Below are positions 43,518 to 50,379 of a DNA stretch of 64,000 nt, one piece after another. Where the stretch lies: positions 310,001-374,000 of the forward strand of contig NZ_JAQMWP010000002.1 of assembly GCF_030403745.1 (NCBI RefSeq), given 5' to 3'. How positions within the stretch are numbered: the stretch's first letter is position 1; the number at the start of each line of letters is the position of its first letter. This stretch comes from Streptomyces sp. S.PB5 (GTDB taxonomy: Bacteria > Actinomycetota > Actinomycetes > Streptomycetales > Streptomycetaceae). The translations under genes and the position numbers were made by a program. A model generated the notes under the pieces. That model was not told the DNA's origin. It did no database searches and saw only the letters and a list, made by a program, of their open reading frames with translations.

Positions 43518-43707
43518 TGACCTGGAACGACGAGCGCCGCTCCTGAGCATCCTGGGCTGTGCCGTGTTCCTCGCGGGTGGTCGCGGCGGCGCGTTCGAGG
43601 ACGGCCAGGAGCTGGGTGCGGCGGCCGGGATGGGGCTCTTGGAGCGCGACGGCTAGGGCCGTCTCTATCACCGTGAGGCGGTCATCGAGGCGTCTGAGGG
43701 ATTCCAT
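43420..43707 (-). CDS. Small helical protein, partly antisense to the integrase end
   Basis: A 95-residue frame on the minus strand with AAGGA six bases before its ATG. The first 60 residues are plausible helical coding sequence (MESLRRLDDRLTVIETALAV, AVLERAAATTREEHG). The last 33 codons overlap the integrase 3' end in antisense, so the C-terminal part is doubtful. It could be an excision or regulatory factor by position, but there is no recognised domain. Confidence 0.4.
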   Translation of the reverse strand: MESLRRLDDRLTVIETALAVALQEPHPGRRTQLLAVLERAAATTREEHGTAQDAQERRSSFQVITGSARGDRPGGAAPAGRWTGRIPDHAARSAG

Positions 43708-43752
43708 GGGTGATCCTTATGGACGACGAGCCGTTGCGCATGAGCACTGGAG

Positions 43753-43883
43753 TGCCCAAAGTTTTGGGCAGTCTCAACATGTCAGCAATCGATCAACGTG
43801 TCCAGATTTTTGGGCAAGGATAGTGAAGGAATCGCCAAAGACCGACGCCACCACTGGCGCTACATGCCCAAAAACCTGGACAC
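43753..43883. promoter_or_regulatory. Three 18-bp operator-like sites upstream of the repressor gene
   Basis: Site 1 (43753-43770) is TGCCCAAAGTTTTGGGCA, a perfect 8-2-8 palindrome. Site 2 (43799-43816) is TGTCCAGATTTTTGGGCA. Site 3 (43865-43882), read on the minus strand, is TGTCCAGGTTTTTGGGCA. All share TGyCCA at one end and TTTTGGGCA at the other; sites 2 and 3 differ at one base. Centre spacings are 46 and 66 bases. The layout resembles a phage operator triplet controlling a repressor and an opposing promoter. Confidence 0.75.
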
Positions 43884-43986
43884 TCAGCGTGTGACGCATG
43901 ATGCGCCGAGCGCGCTGAGCAGTGCACACAGAGCCCCATTACCGCAGGCCACGCGGACACCCGACCGCACACAGGAGACGAGAGTC

Positions 43987-44400
43987 ATGACAGCCGACGG
44001 GACGCGCGAGCGCACAGACCTGTCCGACCTTGTCGCGGAGCGCATGGAAGAGCTCAAGCTCAGCTTCCGCCGCCTTGAGGAACTGTGTATCGACCCGGAG
44101 GCGGAAGGTGACGCGTCAGGCGCTCCACTCTGGAAGCGCGGGACCCTGGAAAACCTGGCGAAGGGGCGGCCCATCAAAGCGCCCGACATCCCCCAGTTGC
44201 GCGCACTCGCCGCAGGGATTGAGGTCCACATCAGCGTGGTGCAGGAGGCCGCCGGCTCCCAGTTCCTCGGGATCGACACGGTATGGAGCCAGGACAAGCA
44301 GGCCCGGACCTTCGTCCGGGGTTTCCGGGACATGAGCCCGGAAGATCAGGCATTGGTCCTGGCGTTCATCGAGGAGAAGGCGCCGTTGCCTCGCAACTGA
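43987..44400 (+). CDS. Repressor-like helix-turn-helix protein
   Basis: A 137-residue protein with an XRE-like helical N-terminal domain: LSDLVAERMEELKLSFRRLE, KRGTLENLAKGRPIKAPDIP, QLRALAAGIEVHISVVQEAA. A short C-terminal part follows (TFVRGFRDMSPEDQALVLAF). The spacing between helices is longer than in classic XRE proteins because of an acidic insert (DPEAEGDASG). AGGAGAC before the ATG supports the start. It lies directly downstream of three operator-like palindromes and next to the integrase, so a lysogeny repressor or integration regulator is the best guess. DNA binding is inferred. Confidence 0.62.
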   Translation: MTADGTRERTDLSDLVAERMEELKLSFRRLEELCIDPEAEGDASGAPLWKRGTLENLAKGRPIKAPDIPQLRALAAGIEVHISVVQEAAGSQFLGIDTVWSQDKQARTFVRGFRDMSPEDQALVLAFIEEKAPLPRN

Positions 44401-44601
44401 CCAATTTCCGCCCCAACTTCCCTGCCCGGGTGACGAGTTATCCAGCGATCATTACTCACTGTGCACAAGAGGGTGGCTTAAAGTCGCCGCACGGTGCATG
44501 ATGAGCGTCCGCCTGGGAAGCGCTTGCCGGTTCAACGATTCCGTGCTGCCCGCATCCCGTTCGGGCAATGCAGCAGCAGGGGGCTTCGTGGGGGGAGTTC
44601 C

Positions 44602-45123
44602 ATGTCGGCCCAACATCAGTCAGTCATCTACATCCTCGGGATGCCGGACCACGTCCCGCCCGAGACACTCGTGCACGCCGAAGAACACCCGGACGCCCTA
44701 GCGGCCATCTATCTCAACCCGCTGGAGATCCGGAGCCAGGCCGTCTGGGACCTCAACTGGCTCGTACGGCACCACGTCGGCCACGCGCTGTGGCGGCAGA
44801 ACTGGACCCTCGGAGCGCACGAGGGCCGGATGCAGGAGCCGCCTGAAGGTCACCGCTTCGCCGCCTCTCGGTGGGAAATCGATTCTGCGCGCAAGTTCCC
44901 GCGGGGTGTCCATGTCGTCCCAATCGAGGTCGACGGCAACTGTGTCTGGTATATCCGCGCCGGCTCCTGCACCCAGGTGCTGGTCACCGAAATGAACGTG
45001 GTGCTGGAACGCATCGCCGGAGACGCACTCTGGATCCAGCGCTGGTACGCCTATCAAGACAGGTTCCCTCACGGCGCAGGCACTCCGGCCGTGTCGCCAC
45101 CTGGGGCCACGCTGCTGGTCTGA
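44602..45123 (+). CDS. Prophage protein of unknown function
   Basis: A 173-residue soluble protein rich in Trp and His (NWLVRHHVGHALWRQNWTLG, WYIRAGSCTQVLVTEMN, DALWIQRWYAYQDRFPHG). No signal peptide, membrane helix or known motif is seen. ATG 44602 has GGGGGAG eight bases upstream; the frame is open 36 codons further but without a ribosome site. It follows the repressor-like gene with a 201-base gap and ends before two hairpins. Position suggests lysogenic expression; function is unknown. Confidence 0.6.
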   Translation: MSAQHQSVIYILGMPDHVPPETLVHAEEHPDALAAIYLNPLEIRSQAVWDLNWLVRHHVGHALWRQNWTLGAHEGRMQEPPEGHRFAASRWEIDSARKFPRGVHVVPIEVDGNCVWYIRAGSCTQVLVTEMNVVLERIAGDALWIQRWYAYQDRFPHGAGTPAVSPPGATLLV

Positions 45124-45136
45124 GCCGGATATGACA

Positions 45137-45162
45137 GCGCCCCCGGCCCGGGCCGGGGGCGC
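45137..45162. terminator. Hairpin after the unknown prophage gene
   Basis: A 26-base perfect palindrome beginning GCGCCCCCGG lies 14 bases after the stop of the gene ending at 45123, in the gap between convergent genes. Confidence 0.65.
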
Positions 45163-45255
45163 CGCGACCCGTCCCCAGCGCCTGGGAAGCGGATGGGGTG
45201 GGCCGTCTTGTCGGGCGGCCGCCCCCGACGGGGGACGGAGGCGGCCGCGTTTCGT

Positions 45256-45294
45256 CCCGCTACCGGCGCGATCGGCGCGCGGGCCGGTAGCGGG
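45256..45294. terminator. Hairpin before the convergent Cys-rich operon end
   Basis: CCCGCTACCGGC and GCCGGTAGCGGG form a perfect 12-bp stem with a 15-base loop. It probably ends the leftward operon that stops at 45329. Confidence 0.65.
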
Positions 45295-45328
45295 TGTCAG
45301 TGACACACAGGAACCTGTGCGGTCTCGG

Positions 45329-45505
45329 TCATCCCTCCCGCAGCGGCCTCGACCTTGACGCGGGAGCGGTTTGGATCAGCACGCGCTCGCAGAGTTCGGC
45401 GTGCAGATGGACGGTTGCGCCAGGCCCGGACGCGGAGGGGAAGTCGTGAGTTTCGTACTTCTCTCCGATGCCGATCGGCTGGTCGCAGCGTCCGCAGATC
45501 TTCAT
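45329..45505 (-). CDS. Small zinc-ribbon-like protein A
   Basis: A 58-residue protein with metal-binding spacing: CGRC near the N-terminus (MKICGRCDQPIGIGEKYETH), then VHLHAELC. This gives two Cys-Cys or His-Cys ligand pairs, as in small treble-clef or zinc-ribbon proteins. Similar mini-proteins are common on Streptomyces plasmids and integrative elements. GGAAGG precedes the ATG, which overlaps the stop of the upstream gene (ATGA), so it is the third gene of a coupled operon. It probably binds zinc; its role is unknown. Confidence 0.65.
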   Translation of the reverse strand: MKICGRCDQPIGIGEKYETHDFPSASGPGATVHLHAELCERVLIQTAPASRSRPLREG

Positions 45506-45687
45506 GGCCTTGCCGCCTTCCGTGCTCTGCTCCACGCGCTGCGCAGACGCTCGGCTTTCGGGCAGACCTCGGCAGGTGTAGCCCTGCACTTCGGGCAGCT
45601 TGCGCAGTGGTCCATCAGCTCGCTGTACGCCGTACCGACCTGGTCGGTGACGGCCTGCGCGGCGCTGTGCACTCGGCTGTCGTTCAT
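45502..45687 (-). CDS. Small Cys-rich protein B
   Basis: A 61-residue protein with an amphipathic helix followed by a compact Cys cluster (DHCASCPKCRATPAEVC) and a basic C-terminal helix (AERLRSAWSRARKAARP). The four cysteines are spaced for one zinc. It overlaps both neighbours by four bases (ATGA at each end). It may act with the 58-residue protein as a DNA- or RNA-binding accessory; nothing in the sequence proves this. Confidence 0.62.
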   Translation of the reverse strand: MNDSRVHSAAQAVTDQVGTAYSELMDHCASCPKCRATPAEVCPKAERLRSAWSRARKAARP

Positions 45688-46073
45688 CCCGCCTGCTCCG
45701 ATCCGAGGCGCGGGCCGAATGCGTCCGAGATCGCGGCGGCCAGTGCTGCCGGATCGGTCAGCCATCGGTCGTCGCCTGGGCACATGCGCCAGAACGGGCC
45801 AGGCCCGCTGGTTCGGCGGGGAGGCGGGATCGTCACGGTGCCGCCCTCGCCCAGTGCACGGGTGTTGTCCACATCCCAGTCGCGTGTGGTTCCGACAGGA
45901 ACGAAGTAGTAGAGCACTCCGCCAAGGGGGTCCTCGACGACGGCACCACACCGAGTGCCGAGGATCGCGAGGGCGGCAAGTCCGGTCTGGCGCGGGACGC
46001 GAACCGCGTCCCACTCATGGCCCGCGTCGTGCAGGGTGCACCCTGCTGCGGTGGGTAAGCGGGGTGTCGGCAT
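45684..46073 (-). CDS. Conserved mobile-element protein, possible bifunctional primase/polymerase-like remnant
   Basis: A 129-residue protein containing EWDAVRVPRQTGLAALAILG, GAVVEDPLGGVLYYFVPVGT and TVTIPPPRRTSGPGPFWRM. This pattern of an N-terminal strand-helix followed by a small beta-sheet recurs in Streptomyces element-borne proteins next to XRE regulators. I cannot name a function; any primase-like reading is weak. It is the first gene of a three-gene leftward operon with four-base overlaps, divergent from the XRE regulator at 46264 across a dyad-rich gap. Confidence 0.6.
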   Translation of the reverse strand: MPTPRLPTAAGCTLHDAGHEWDAVRVPRQTGLAALAILGTRCGAVVEDPLGGVLYYFVPVGTTRDWDVDNTRALGEGGTVTIPPPRRTSGPGPFWRMCPGDDRWLTDPAALAAAISDAFGPRLGSEQAG

Positions 46074-46140
46074 CGCGGAGCCTCCTGGGCCGGTCGTGAT
46101 CAGGTGCGTACAAGCGTGGCCGCAAGGGGGACTTGTTCCG

Positions 46141-46191
46141 AGGACTTCGAGAGGCCTCTTCTCGGCCCTAAAGAGGACTTCTCTTAGGGCC
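46141..46191. promoter_or_regulatory. Dyad-rich operator region between divergent genes
   Basis: The gap contains the palindrome AGAGGCCTCT (46150-46159), a longer inverted repeat GGCCCTAAAGAG / CTCTTAGGGCC with one bulge (46164-46191), and the direct repeat AGGACTTC at 46141 and 46174. It lies between the Cys-rich operon and the XRE regulator, and may be that regulator's binding region. Confidence 0.55.
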
Positions 46192-46263
46192 TATGAGTGA
46201 CGGCTGGTCAGTCAGAGGGCTTCCGGCGACACTGTCCGCAGTGTTCGGCATGGAGGTGCAGCA

Positions 46264-47487
46264 GTGGCAAGGCCCGTAGGAAACACCCGTCTCAAGGCCG
46301 CCCGCGTGGCGGCGGGCTATCACTCCCAGCAGGCCCTTGCGGAAGCGTTGCGCGTCGGCGTGCGACAGGTCCGCAGATGGGAGTCCGACAGTCCGCCTTG
46401 GCCTCATCCCGAGGTGGGACAGGCTCTCACACAGGTCCTCGGCCAGGACCTCGAATCCCTCGGCTTCACCCCGCCAGCCGGTGCCACCGGGCGCGGGCGC
46501 CGAACTGTCCTTGCCACGACAGCCGCCGCCGTCGGCTTGGCTGCTGTCCCGACCAAGGCTCTCGCCATGCAGCCGTCCACTGCCGCCGAGGATTATGCGG
46601 CTGTCACGCGGTCGCACCGGCGCCTGTACTGGTCGGTCGCCCCCGCCACCTTGCACCCGGCCGCACTCGCACACGCTACCCTCGGCTGCGAGCTCCTCCC
46701 GGAGACGGCCGGGCAGACCCGGCAGCGGATCGCCGCGGCCTTGGGCGAGACGTGGCTGCTCGCGGGGCGGATCGAGTTCTTCGACATGCGTGACGCCGAG
46801 CGCGCTCAGCAGACCCTGCTGCGAGCACTCCAAGCCGCCGGCGAGGCCAACGATCCGCTGTTGGGGGCCGCAGTGCTGGCACACACCGCATTCATCCCGG
46901 GATGGGCCGGAGACCGTGAAGCAGCCGTAGAGCGAATGGTGGCCGCGCGCGCGTATGCCCGGCGGGGGCCTGCGTCAGCCGAACTGCTGGCGTGGCTGGA
47001 CGCCGTGGAGGCCGAGTGCGAGACCCGGTGCGGGCACACACGGACGGCACTGCACCTGATCGGGCATGCCGAAGATGTCCTCACCAACGGCTCGGAGTAC
47101 GCGTCGCCGGAGTGGCTGGACTGGTTCTCTCCCGTCCGGTTGGCCGCGTTCAAGGGCAACACTCAGCTGCGCGCCGGCCATCTGCCGCAGGCCCGTGTAA
47201 CCCTGCTGGGTGTCCTGGACGACCTCGACGCGTCGGAGGAAAAGCAGACCACCGTGGTCCTCGGCGACCTGGCCGCCGTCGAGGCCGCGGCCGGCGACCC
47301 GGAGGCGGCGTGCGGGTACGCGTTGCGAGCACTCGATCAGCTGGAGCGCACGTGGTACGCGATGGGCATGGACCGGGTCCGTGATGTGCGGCGCACACTG
47401 GCGCCGCACCAGCACGAGGAGTGCGTACGGAAGCTGGACGACAGGTTGTACGGCTGGTCGACGACGGTCAGCGCCCTTGCTCGTTGA
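46264..47487 (+). CDS. XRE-family regulator with TPR-like C-terminal domain
   Basis: A 407-residue regulator. The N-terminal helix-turn-helix is at about 8-65 (RLKAARVAAGYHSQQALAEA, VRQVRRWESDSPPWPHPEVG). A twin-Arg/Ala-rich segment (GRGRRTVLATTAAAVGLAAV) and a long helical repeat domain (about 110-400) follow, with TPR-like units such as LLRALQAAGEANDPLLGAAV and TALHLIGHAEDVL. This architecture is common in Streptomyces regulators that sense small ligands or peptides. GGAGGTG six bases before GTG 46264 fixes the start. The divergent operon across the dyad gap is the likely target. Confidence 0.82.
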   Translation: MARPVGNTRLKAARVAAGYHSQQALAEALRVGVRQVRRWESDSPPWPHPEVGQALTQVLGQDLESLGFTPPAGATGRGRRTVLATTAAAVGLAAVPTKALAMQPSTAAEDYAAVTRSHRRLYWSVAPATLHPAALAHATLGCELLPETAGQTRQRIAAALGETWLLAGRIEFFDMRDAERAQQTLLRALQAAGEANDPLLGAAVLAHTAFIPGWAGDREAAVERMVAARAYARRGPASAELLAWLDAVEAECETRCGHTRTALHLIGHAEDVLTNGSEYASPEWLDWFSPVRLAAFKGNTQLRAGHLPQARVTLLGVLDDLDASEEKQTTVVLGDLAAVEAAAGDPEAACGYALRALDQLERTWYAMGMDRVRDVRRTLAPHQHEECVRKLDDRLYGWSTTVSALAR

Positions 47488-48130
47488 ACTGTTTGATCAG
47501 CGGAGACAGCTCCAGGAGGCTCTCGACGCGGAACGTCGGGAGCTTCTCCGCTTCCTCGGAGTGCCACTGAATCGTGGCCCATGGACCACGGTGTACGAGG
47601 GCCGTATGCATGCTGGCTGCCACGGCTGGCCGCAGGTCGTTGTCGACTCGGTCACCGACATAGAGGATCTCTTCGGCGCCGTACGGGACGACTTCGGCGA
47701 CGCGGCGGAAGAACTCTGGGTCGGGTTTGCTGGCGCCCCAGTCGTCCGAGGTGCCGATCAGGTCGACGTCATCCGTGAACAGCTCGCGGAGGATCTTCCC
47801 AGCGCGGATCGTCTGGTTGCCTGCAATCCCCAGCCAGAGACCATCGGCCCGCAGCTGGGCAAAGGTGGGACGGACGTCGTCGTACAGGTCCTCCTCGCCA
47901 AATGACTCGGGTTGCCCAGCAGCCGCGCGTTTTTCGCGCTGCTCGTAGAGGTCGAACCCCGGCTGGAACTCCTGGAACACCTCGCGGTAGTCCCGGCCCT
48001 GCGCGACGACTGCGCCGAACATCGCGTGGAAGGTATGCCGGGGCACACCGAGCCAGTCAGCCCAAGTGCCGTACTCACGCGTCTCGTCTACCAGGCACTC
48101 ACCGACGTCGAACACCACTGCACGAATCAT
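47468..48130 (-). CDS. HAD-superfamily hydrolase
   Basis: A 220-residue phosphatase-like protein. Motif I is VVFDVGECLVDE: the first Asp nucleophile is present, but the usual D-x-D second Asp is Gly (DVGE), as in some HAD-like subgroups. Motif II is GIAGNQT, motif III is GASKPDP (Lys), and motif IV is ILYVGDRVDND. It should act on a small phosphorylated or haloacid-type substrate, with activity possibly altered by the motif I change. It converges with the XRE gene, overlapping by 20 bases, and is divergent from the Nudix gene across a terminator-like hairpin. Confidence 0.82.
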   Translation of the reverse strand: MIRAVVFDVGECLVDETREYGTWADWLGVPRHTFHAMFGAVVAQGRDYREVFQEFQPGFDLYEQREKRAAAGQPESFGEEDLYDDVRPTFAQLRADGLWLGIAGNQTIRAGKILRELFTDDVDLIGTSDDWGASKPDPEFFRRVAEVVPYGAEEILYVGDRVDNDLRPAVAASMHTALVHRGPWATIQWHSEEAEKLPTFRVESLLELSPLIKQFNEQGR

Positions 48131-48157
48131 GACGGCAGCGTAGCCGGGTACGGCAAA

Positions 48158-48198
48158 GAGCCCTCTGCACGGCCCGTATCGGACGGTGCAGAGGGCTC
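48158..48198 (-). terminator. Terminator-like hairpin, copy A (duplicated element)
   Basis: GAGCCCTCTGCAC and GTGCAGAGGGCTC form a perfect 13-bp outer stem, followed on the minus strand by TTTG. The flanking bases from 48155 to about 48227 match copy B at 49612-49684. It is oddly placed, upstream of two divergent genes. Confidence 0.6.
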
Positions 48199-48287
48199 GG
48201 TCATGGAGTGCCGGCACCGGTTGCGAGGCGCACGCGACGAAGCTCACGCGTGTTGGGATGGGGCCGTACCCGACGAGAGGCCGGACT

Positions 48288-48827
48288 GTGTCTTCTGTGT
48301 GGCGGAACCTTGGCGAGCGCACCGTGTACGAGAATCGGTGGGTCAACGTTGCGATGGCCGATGTGGAGTTGCCCGACGGCCGGCACCTGGACCACACCGT
48401 CATCCGACTGCGTCCGGTAGCCGTTGCCACGGTGGTGAACGAGGCCAACGAGGTGCTGCTGCTGTGGCGTCATCGGTTCATCACCGATGCCTGGGGGTGG
48501 GAGCTCCCGTCCGGTGGCACCGGTGAAGGTGAGGATCCCGCGGTCGCGGCAGCGCGCGAGTTCGAGGAAGAAACCGGGTGGCGCCCAGGTCCGATGCGGC
48601 TATTGCTTGCCGTCGACCCCATGCCGGGGATCTCGACGAGTCACCACCGCGTCTACTGGTCGGACCAGGCTGAGCAAGTGCGGGACGTGCCGGTCGACGC
48701 GATGGAGTCCGCGCGCCGCGAGTGGGTGCCGCTAGAGAAGGTTCCCGAGCTGGTGACTCGCGGAGAGGTCCGCTCGGCAAACGCAGTCGCCGCGCTCCTG
48801 ATGCTGCACCACCTCCGGCTGACCTAG
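48288..48827 (+). CDS. Nudix hydrolase
   Basis: A 179-residue protein with a complete Nudix box: GGTGEGEDPAVAAAREFEEE continuing into TGW, which fits G-x5-E-x7-RE-x2-EE-x-G-U exactly. The N-terminal part (YENRWVNVAMADVELPDG) resembles ADP-ribose or nucleoside-diphosphate-sugar pyrophosphatases. It would hydrolyse a nucleotide-linked pyrophosphate. GTG 48288 follows GAGAGG. It is the first gene of a rightward three-gene cargo cassette in the prophage, flanked by two copies of the same hairpin, so it may be a moron with a nucleotide-related defence or metabolic role. Confidence 0.88.
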   Translation: MSSVWRNLGERTVYENRWVNVAMADVELPDGRHLDHTVIRLRPVAVATVVNEANEVLLLWRHRFITDAWGWELPSGGTGEGEDPAVAAAREFEEETGWRPGPMRLLLAVDPMPGISTSHHRVYWSDQAEQVRDVPVDAMESARREWVPLEKVPELVTRGEVRSANAVAALLMLHHLRLT

Positions 48828-48853
48828 CAGTTCCCCGCTTAGGATCCCTGGTC

Positions 48854-49099
48854 GTGGCAGACATCCCCGACGAATTGATCAAGCTGGAACGATCCGCCGA
48901 AGAGGCCCGCGCGAAACTCGCCAGCCTCGACGGCGACGAGTACGAGACGCAGCGCCGAGACTGGCGCGACAAAGCAGCAGCCTTCCATGCCGCAGTGGCC
49001 GAGTACGCGGCACGGGACGACGTGGCCATGTCCCGGTACGAGCTGGAGCAAGCCGTGAAGCAGGCCGTACGGCACGCCGGGGAAGACCCGGCGGGCTAG
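48854..49099 (+). CDS. Small helical protein of Streptomyces elements
   Basis: An 81-residue, charged, mostly helical protein (IPDELIKLERSAEEARAKLA, EYETQRRDWRDKAAAFHAAV, ELEQAVKQAVRHAGEDPAG), probably a coiled-coil hairpin. Similar short proteins occur repeatedly in Streptomyces genomes and mobile elements. The GTG start has AGGA nine bases upstream. It lies between the Nudix and DUF6233 genes. Function is unknown. Confidence 0.6.
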   Translation: MADIPDELIKLERSAEEARAKLASLDGDEYETQRRDWRDKAAAFHAAVAEYAARDDVAMSRYELEQAVKQAVRHAGEDPAG

Positions 49100-49154
49100 C
49101 CCTGCACCCCACCCCCGCTCGACGGGGGTAGGGCGCAATGTTTCAATCGAACAC

Positions 49155-49565
49155 ATGAGCGACCTGCCCCCGGATCCCGCACGCCTCCGCGTGATCCTGG
49201 AGCACCTCGATAAGCAGATCGCCGACAACCAGATCGTCGGCATTTACTTGCGGCTCCAGCGCGAAGCCGTCCAGGCAGCGCTCGCCCGGGCCGAAGCGCC
49301 ACCGCCGCGGCGACCCCGGCTCCCCAAAGGGGGCGCTGGCCTCGGCCCCATGGCGCGGATCTCGCCTCGGCCGCAGTTCGTCGTCCAGCAGAAACGGACG
49401 CCCCGCGGACCCGAGCCCGCCATCATCCACCTCGGGGACTGCACGATGATCGAGGGCACGCCCCACTCGATCAGCGAGCATGATGCTCGGGTCTCTCTGA
49501 CGGATCCCAACCTGGAGCCGTGCGCGTTCTGCCGTCCGGACACCGAGTTGGGGATCCTGGACTGA
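49155..49565 (+). CDS. DUF6233-like protein
   Basis: A 136-residue protein with the pattern of the Streptomyces DUF6233 family: an N-terminal helix (LPPDPARLRVILEHLDKQIA), a Pro/Arg-rich middle, VHLGDC-like IIHLGDCTMIE, and a C-terminal CAFCRPDTELGIL with two Cys. The last motif is the most diagnostic. Members are multi-copy in Streptomyces and their role is unknown. It ends 50 bases before a strong hairpin and converges with the late operon. Confidence 0.65.
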   Translation: MSDLPPDPARLRVILEHLDKQIADNQIVGIYLRLQREAVQAALARAEAPPPRRPRLPKGGAGLGPMARISPRPQFVVQQKRTPRGPEPAIIHLGDCTMIEGTPHSISEHDARVSLTDPNLEPCAFCRPDTELGILD

Positions 49566-49614
49566 CCTGTCTGAACGCGATTCGGCATGCCCGGCTCGCC
49601 GCGGGCAGGCGAAA

Positions 49615-49655
49615 GAGCCCCCTGCACCGCCCGTATCGGGCGGTGCAGGGGGCTC
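49615..49655 (-). terminator. Late-operon terminator, copy B (duplicated element)
   Basis: A perfect 18-bp stem (GAGCCCCCTGCACCGCCC / GGGCGGTGCAGGGGGCTC) with loop GTATC starts right after the last late gene and is followed by TTTC on the minus strand. It ends the leftward phage late operon and also faces the convergent cargo cassette. Confidence 0.85.
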
Positions 49656-49657
49656 GG

Positions 49658-50020
49658 TCATGCGGTGTCGGTATCGGGTGCGAGGGTGCGGGTGCGCGCG
49701 TCGACGCGGTCGACGGCGTCCCTGAGGGAGAGGCCGCTGTTGGGCTGCAGCTCGTGCGCCATGGCCTGTAGCCGGTCCTCGATCCGGTCGAGCCGCACCA
49801 TGACTCCGGGTCTCTCGGGCACGCCCGGGCGGCCGGGTACGCCCGCCCAGTCGTCGGCGAAGTCATCGATCCTCGTCACGATCCGGCGGAGGCCGCGGAC
49901 CGTACGCCAGGCCAGAGCGATCAAGCCGGCGATGGCTACGGCCGCCACGCTCCAGATGACGGCCACGTCGACCAGGGGTACGCCGGTGCTCTCCGCCAGG
50001 GCGCGCAGGGGCGTCGTCAT
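49658..50020 (-). CDS. Phage membrane protein with coiled-coil tail (DUF2746-like)
   Basis: A 120-residue protein with one N-terminal membrane helix (VDVAVIWSVAAVAIAGLIAL) and a cytoplasmic helical tail (RIVTRIDDFADDWAGVPGRP, VRLDRIEDRLQAMAHEL). This resembles DUF2746 proteins found near the lysis genes of actinophages. It could assist holin function. The ATG overlaps the preceding stop by four bases. It is the last gene of the late operon, ending two bases from the terminator hairpin. Confidence 0.62.
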   Translation of the reverse strand: MTTPLRALAESTGVPLVDVAVIWSVAAVAIAGLIALAWRTVRGLRRIVTRIDDFADDWAGVPGRPGVPERPGVMVRLDRIEDRLQAMAHELQPNSGLSLRDAVDRVDARTRTLAPDTDTA

Positions 50021-50379
50021 CTGCGGTCCTCGTCGCCGCCCAGGACTATGCGCTTGAGCGCGGCCAGATCCTGGCTGAGCGCGTCCAGGTCGGGAGAGGC
50101 CGCCTGCGGCAGGGTGCTCGGCGTCTCGTACTGGGGCGGCCGCGCCCACCCCAGCAGCAGGCCGGCTGCGAGCTGCAGGGGCCGCCACGCGAGCCGCTCG
50201 GCCGCCCACTCCAGGCCGCGGAACGCGAGGTAGTACGCGGAGCCCACGCCGACCGTGACGGCGGCCGCCGCGGCCTCGCTGTCCACGGGCAGGCCGAGCC
50301 ACCCCGTTCCGGTGAGCACCAGGGCGACGCCCCACGGGACGAGGGTCCGCATCGCGGAGACGAACAGGTTCCCGGTCAT
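50017..50379 (-). CDS. Putative holin-like phage membrane protein
   Basis: A 120-residue protein with two hydrophobic segments: TLVPWGVALVLTGTGWLGLP, then AVTVGVGSAYYLAFRGLEWA. A third weak one follows (LQLAAGLLLGWA), and then a charged tail. Size, topology and location immediately after the endolysin gene fit a holin. Its start codon overlaps the amidase stop by one base, and its stop overlaps the next ATG, so all three are coupled. No sequence motif proves holin activity. Confidence 0.58.
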   Translation of the reverse strand: MTGNLFVSAMRTLVPWGVALVLTGTGWLGLPVDSEAAAAAVTVGVGSAYYLAFRGLEWAAERLAWRPLQLAAGLLLGWARPPQYETPSTLPQAASPDLDALSQDLAALKRIVLGGDEDRR

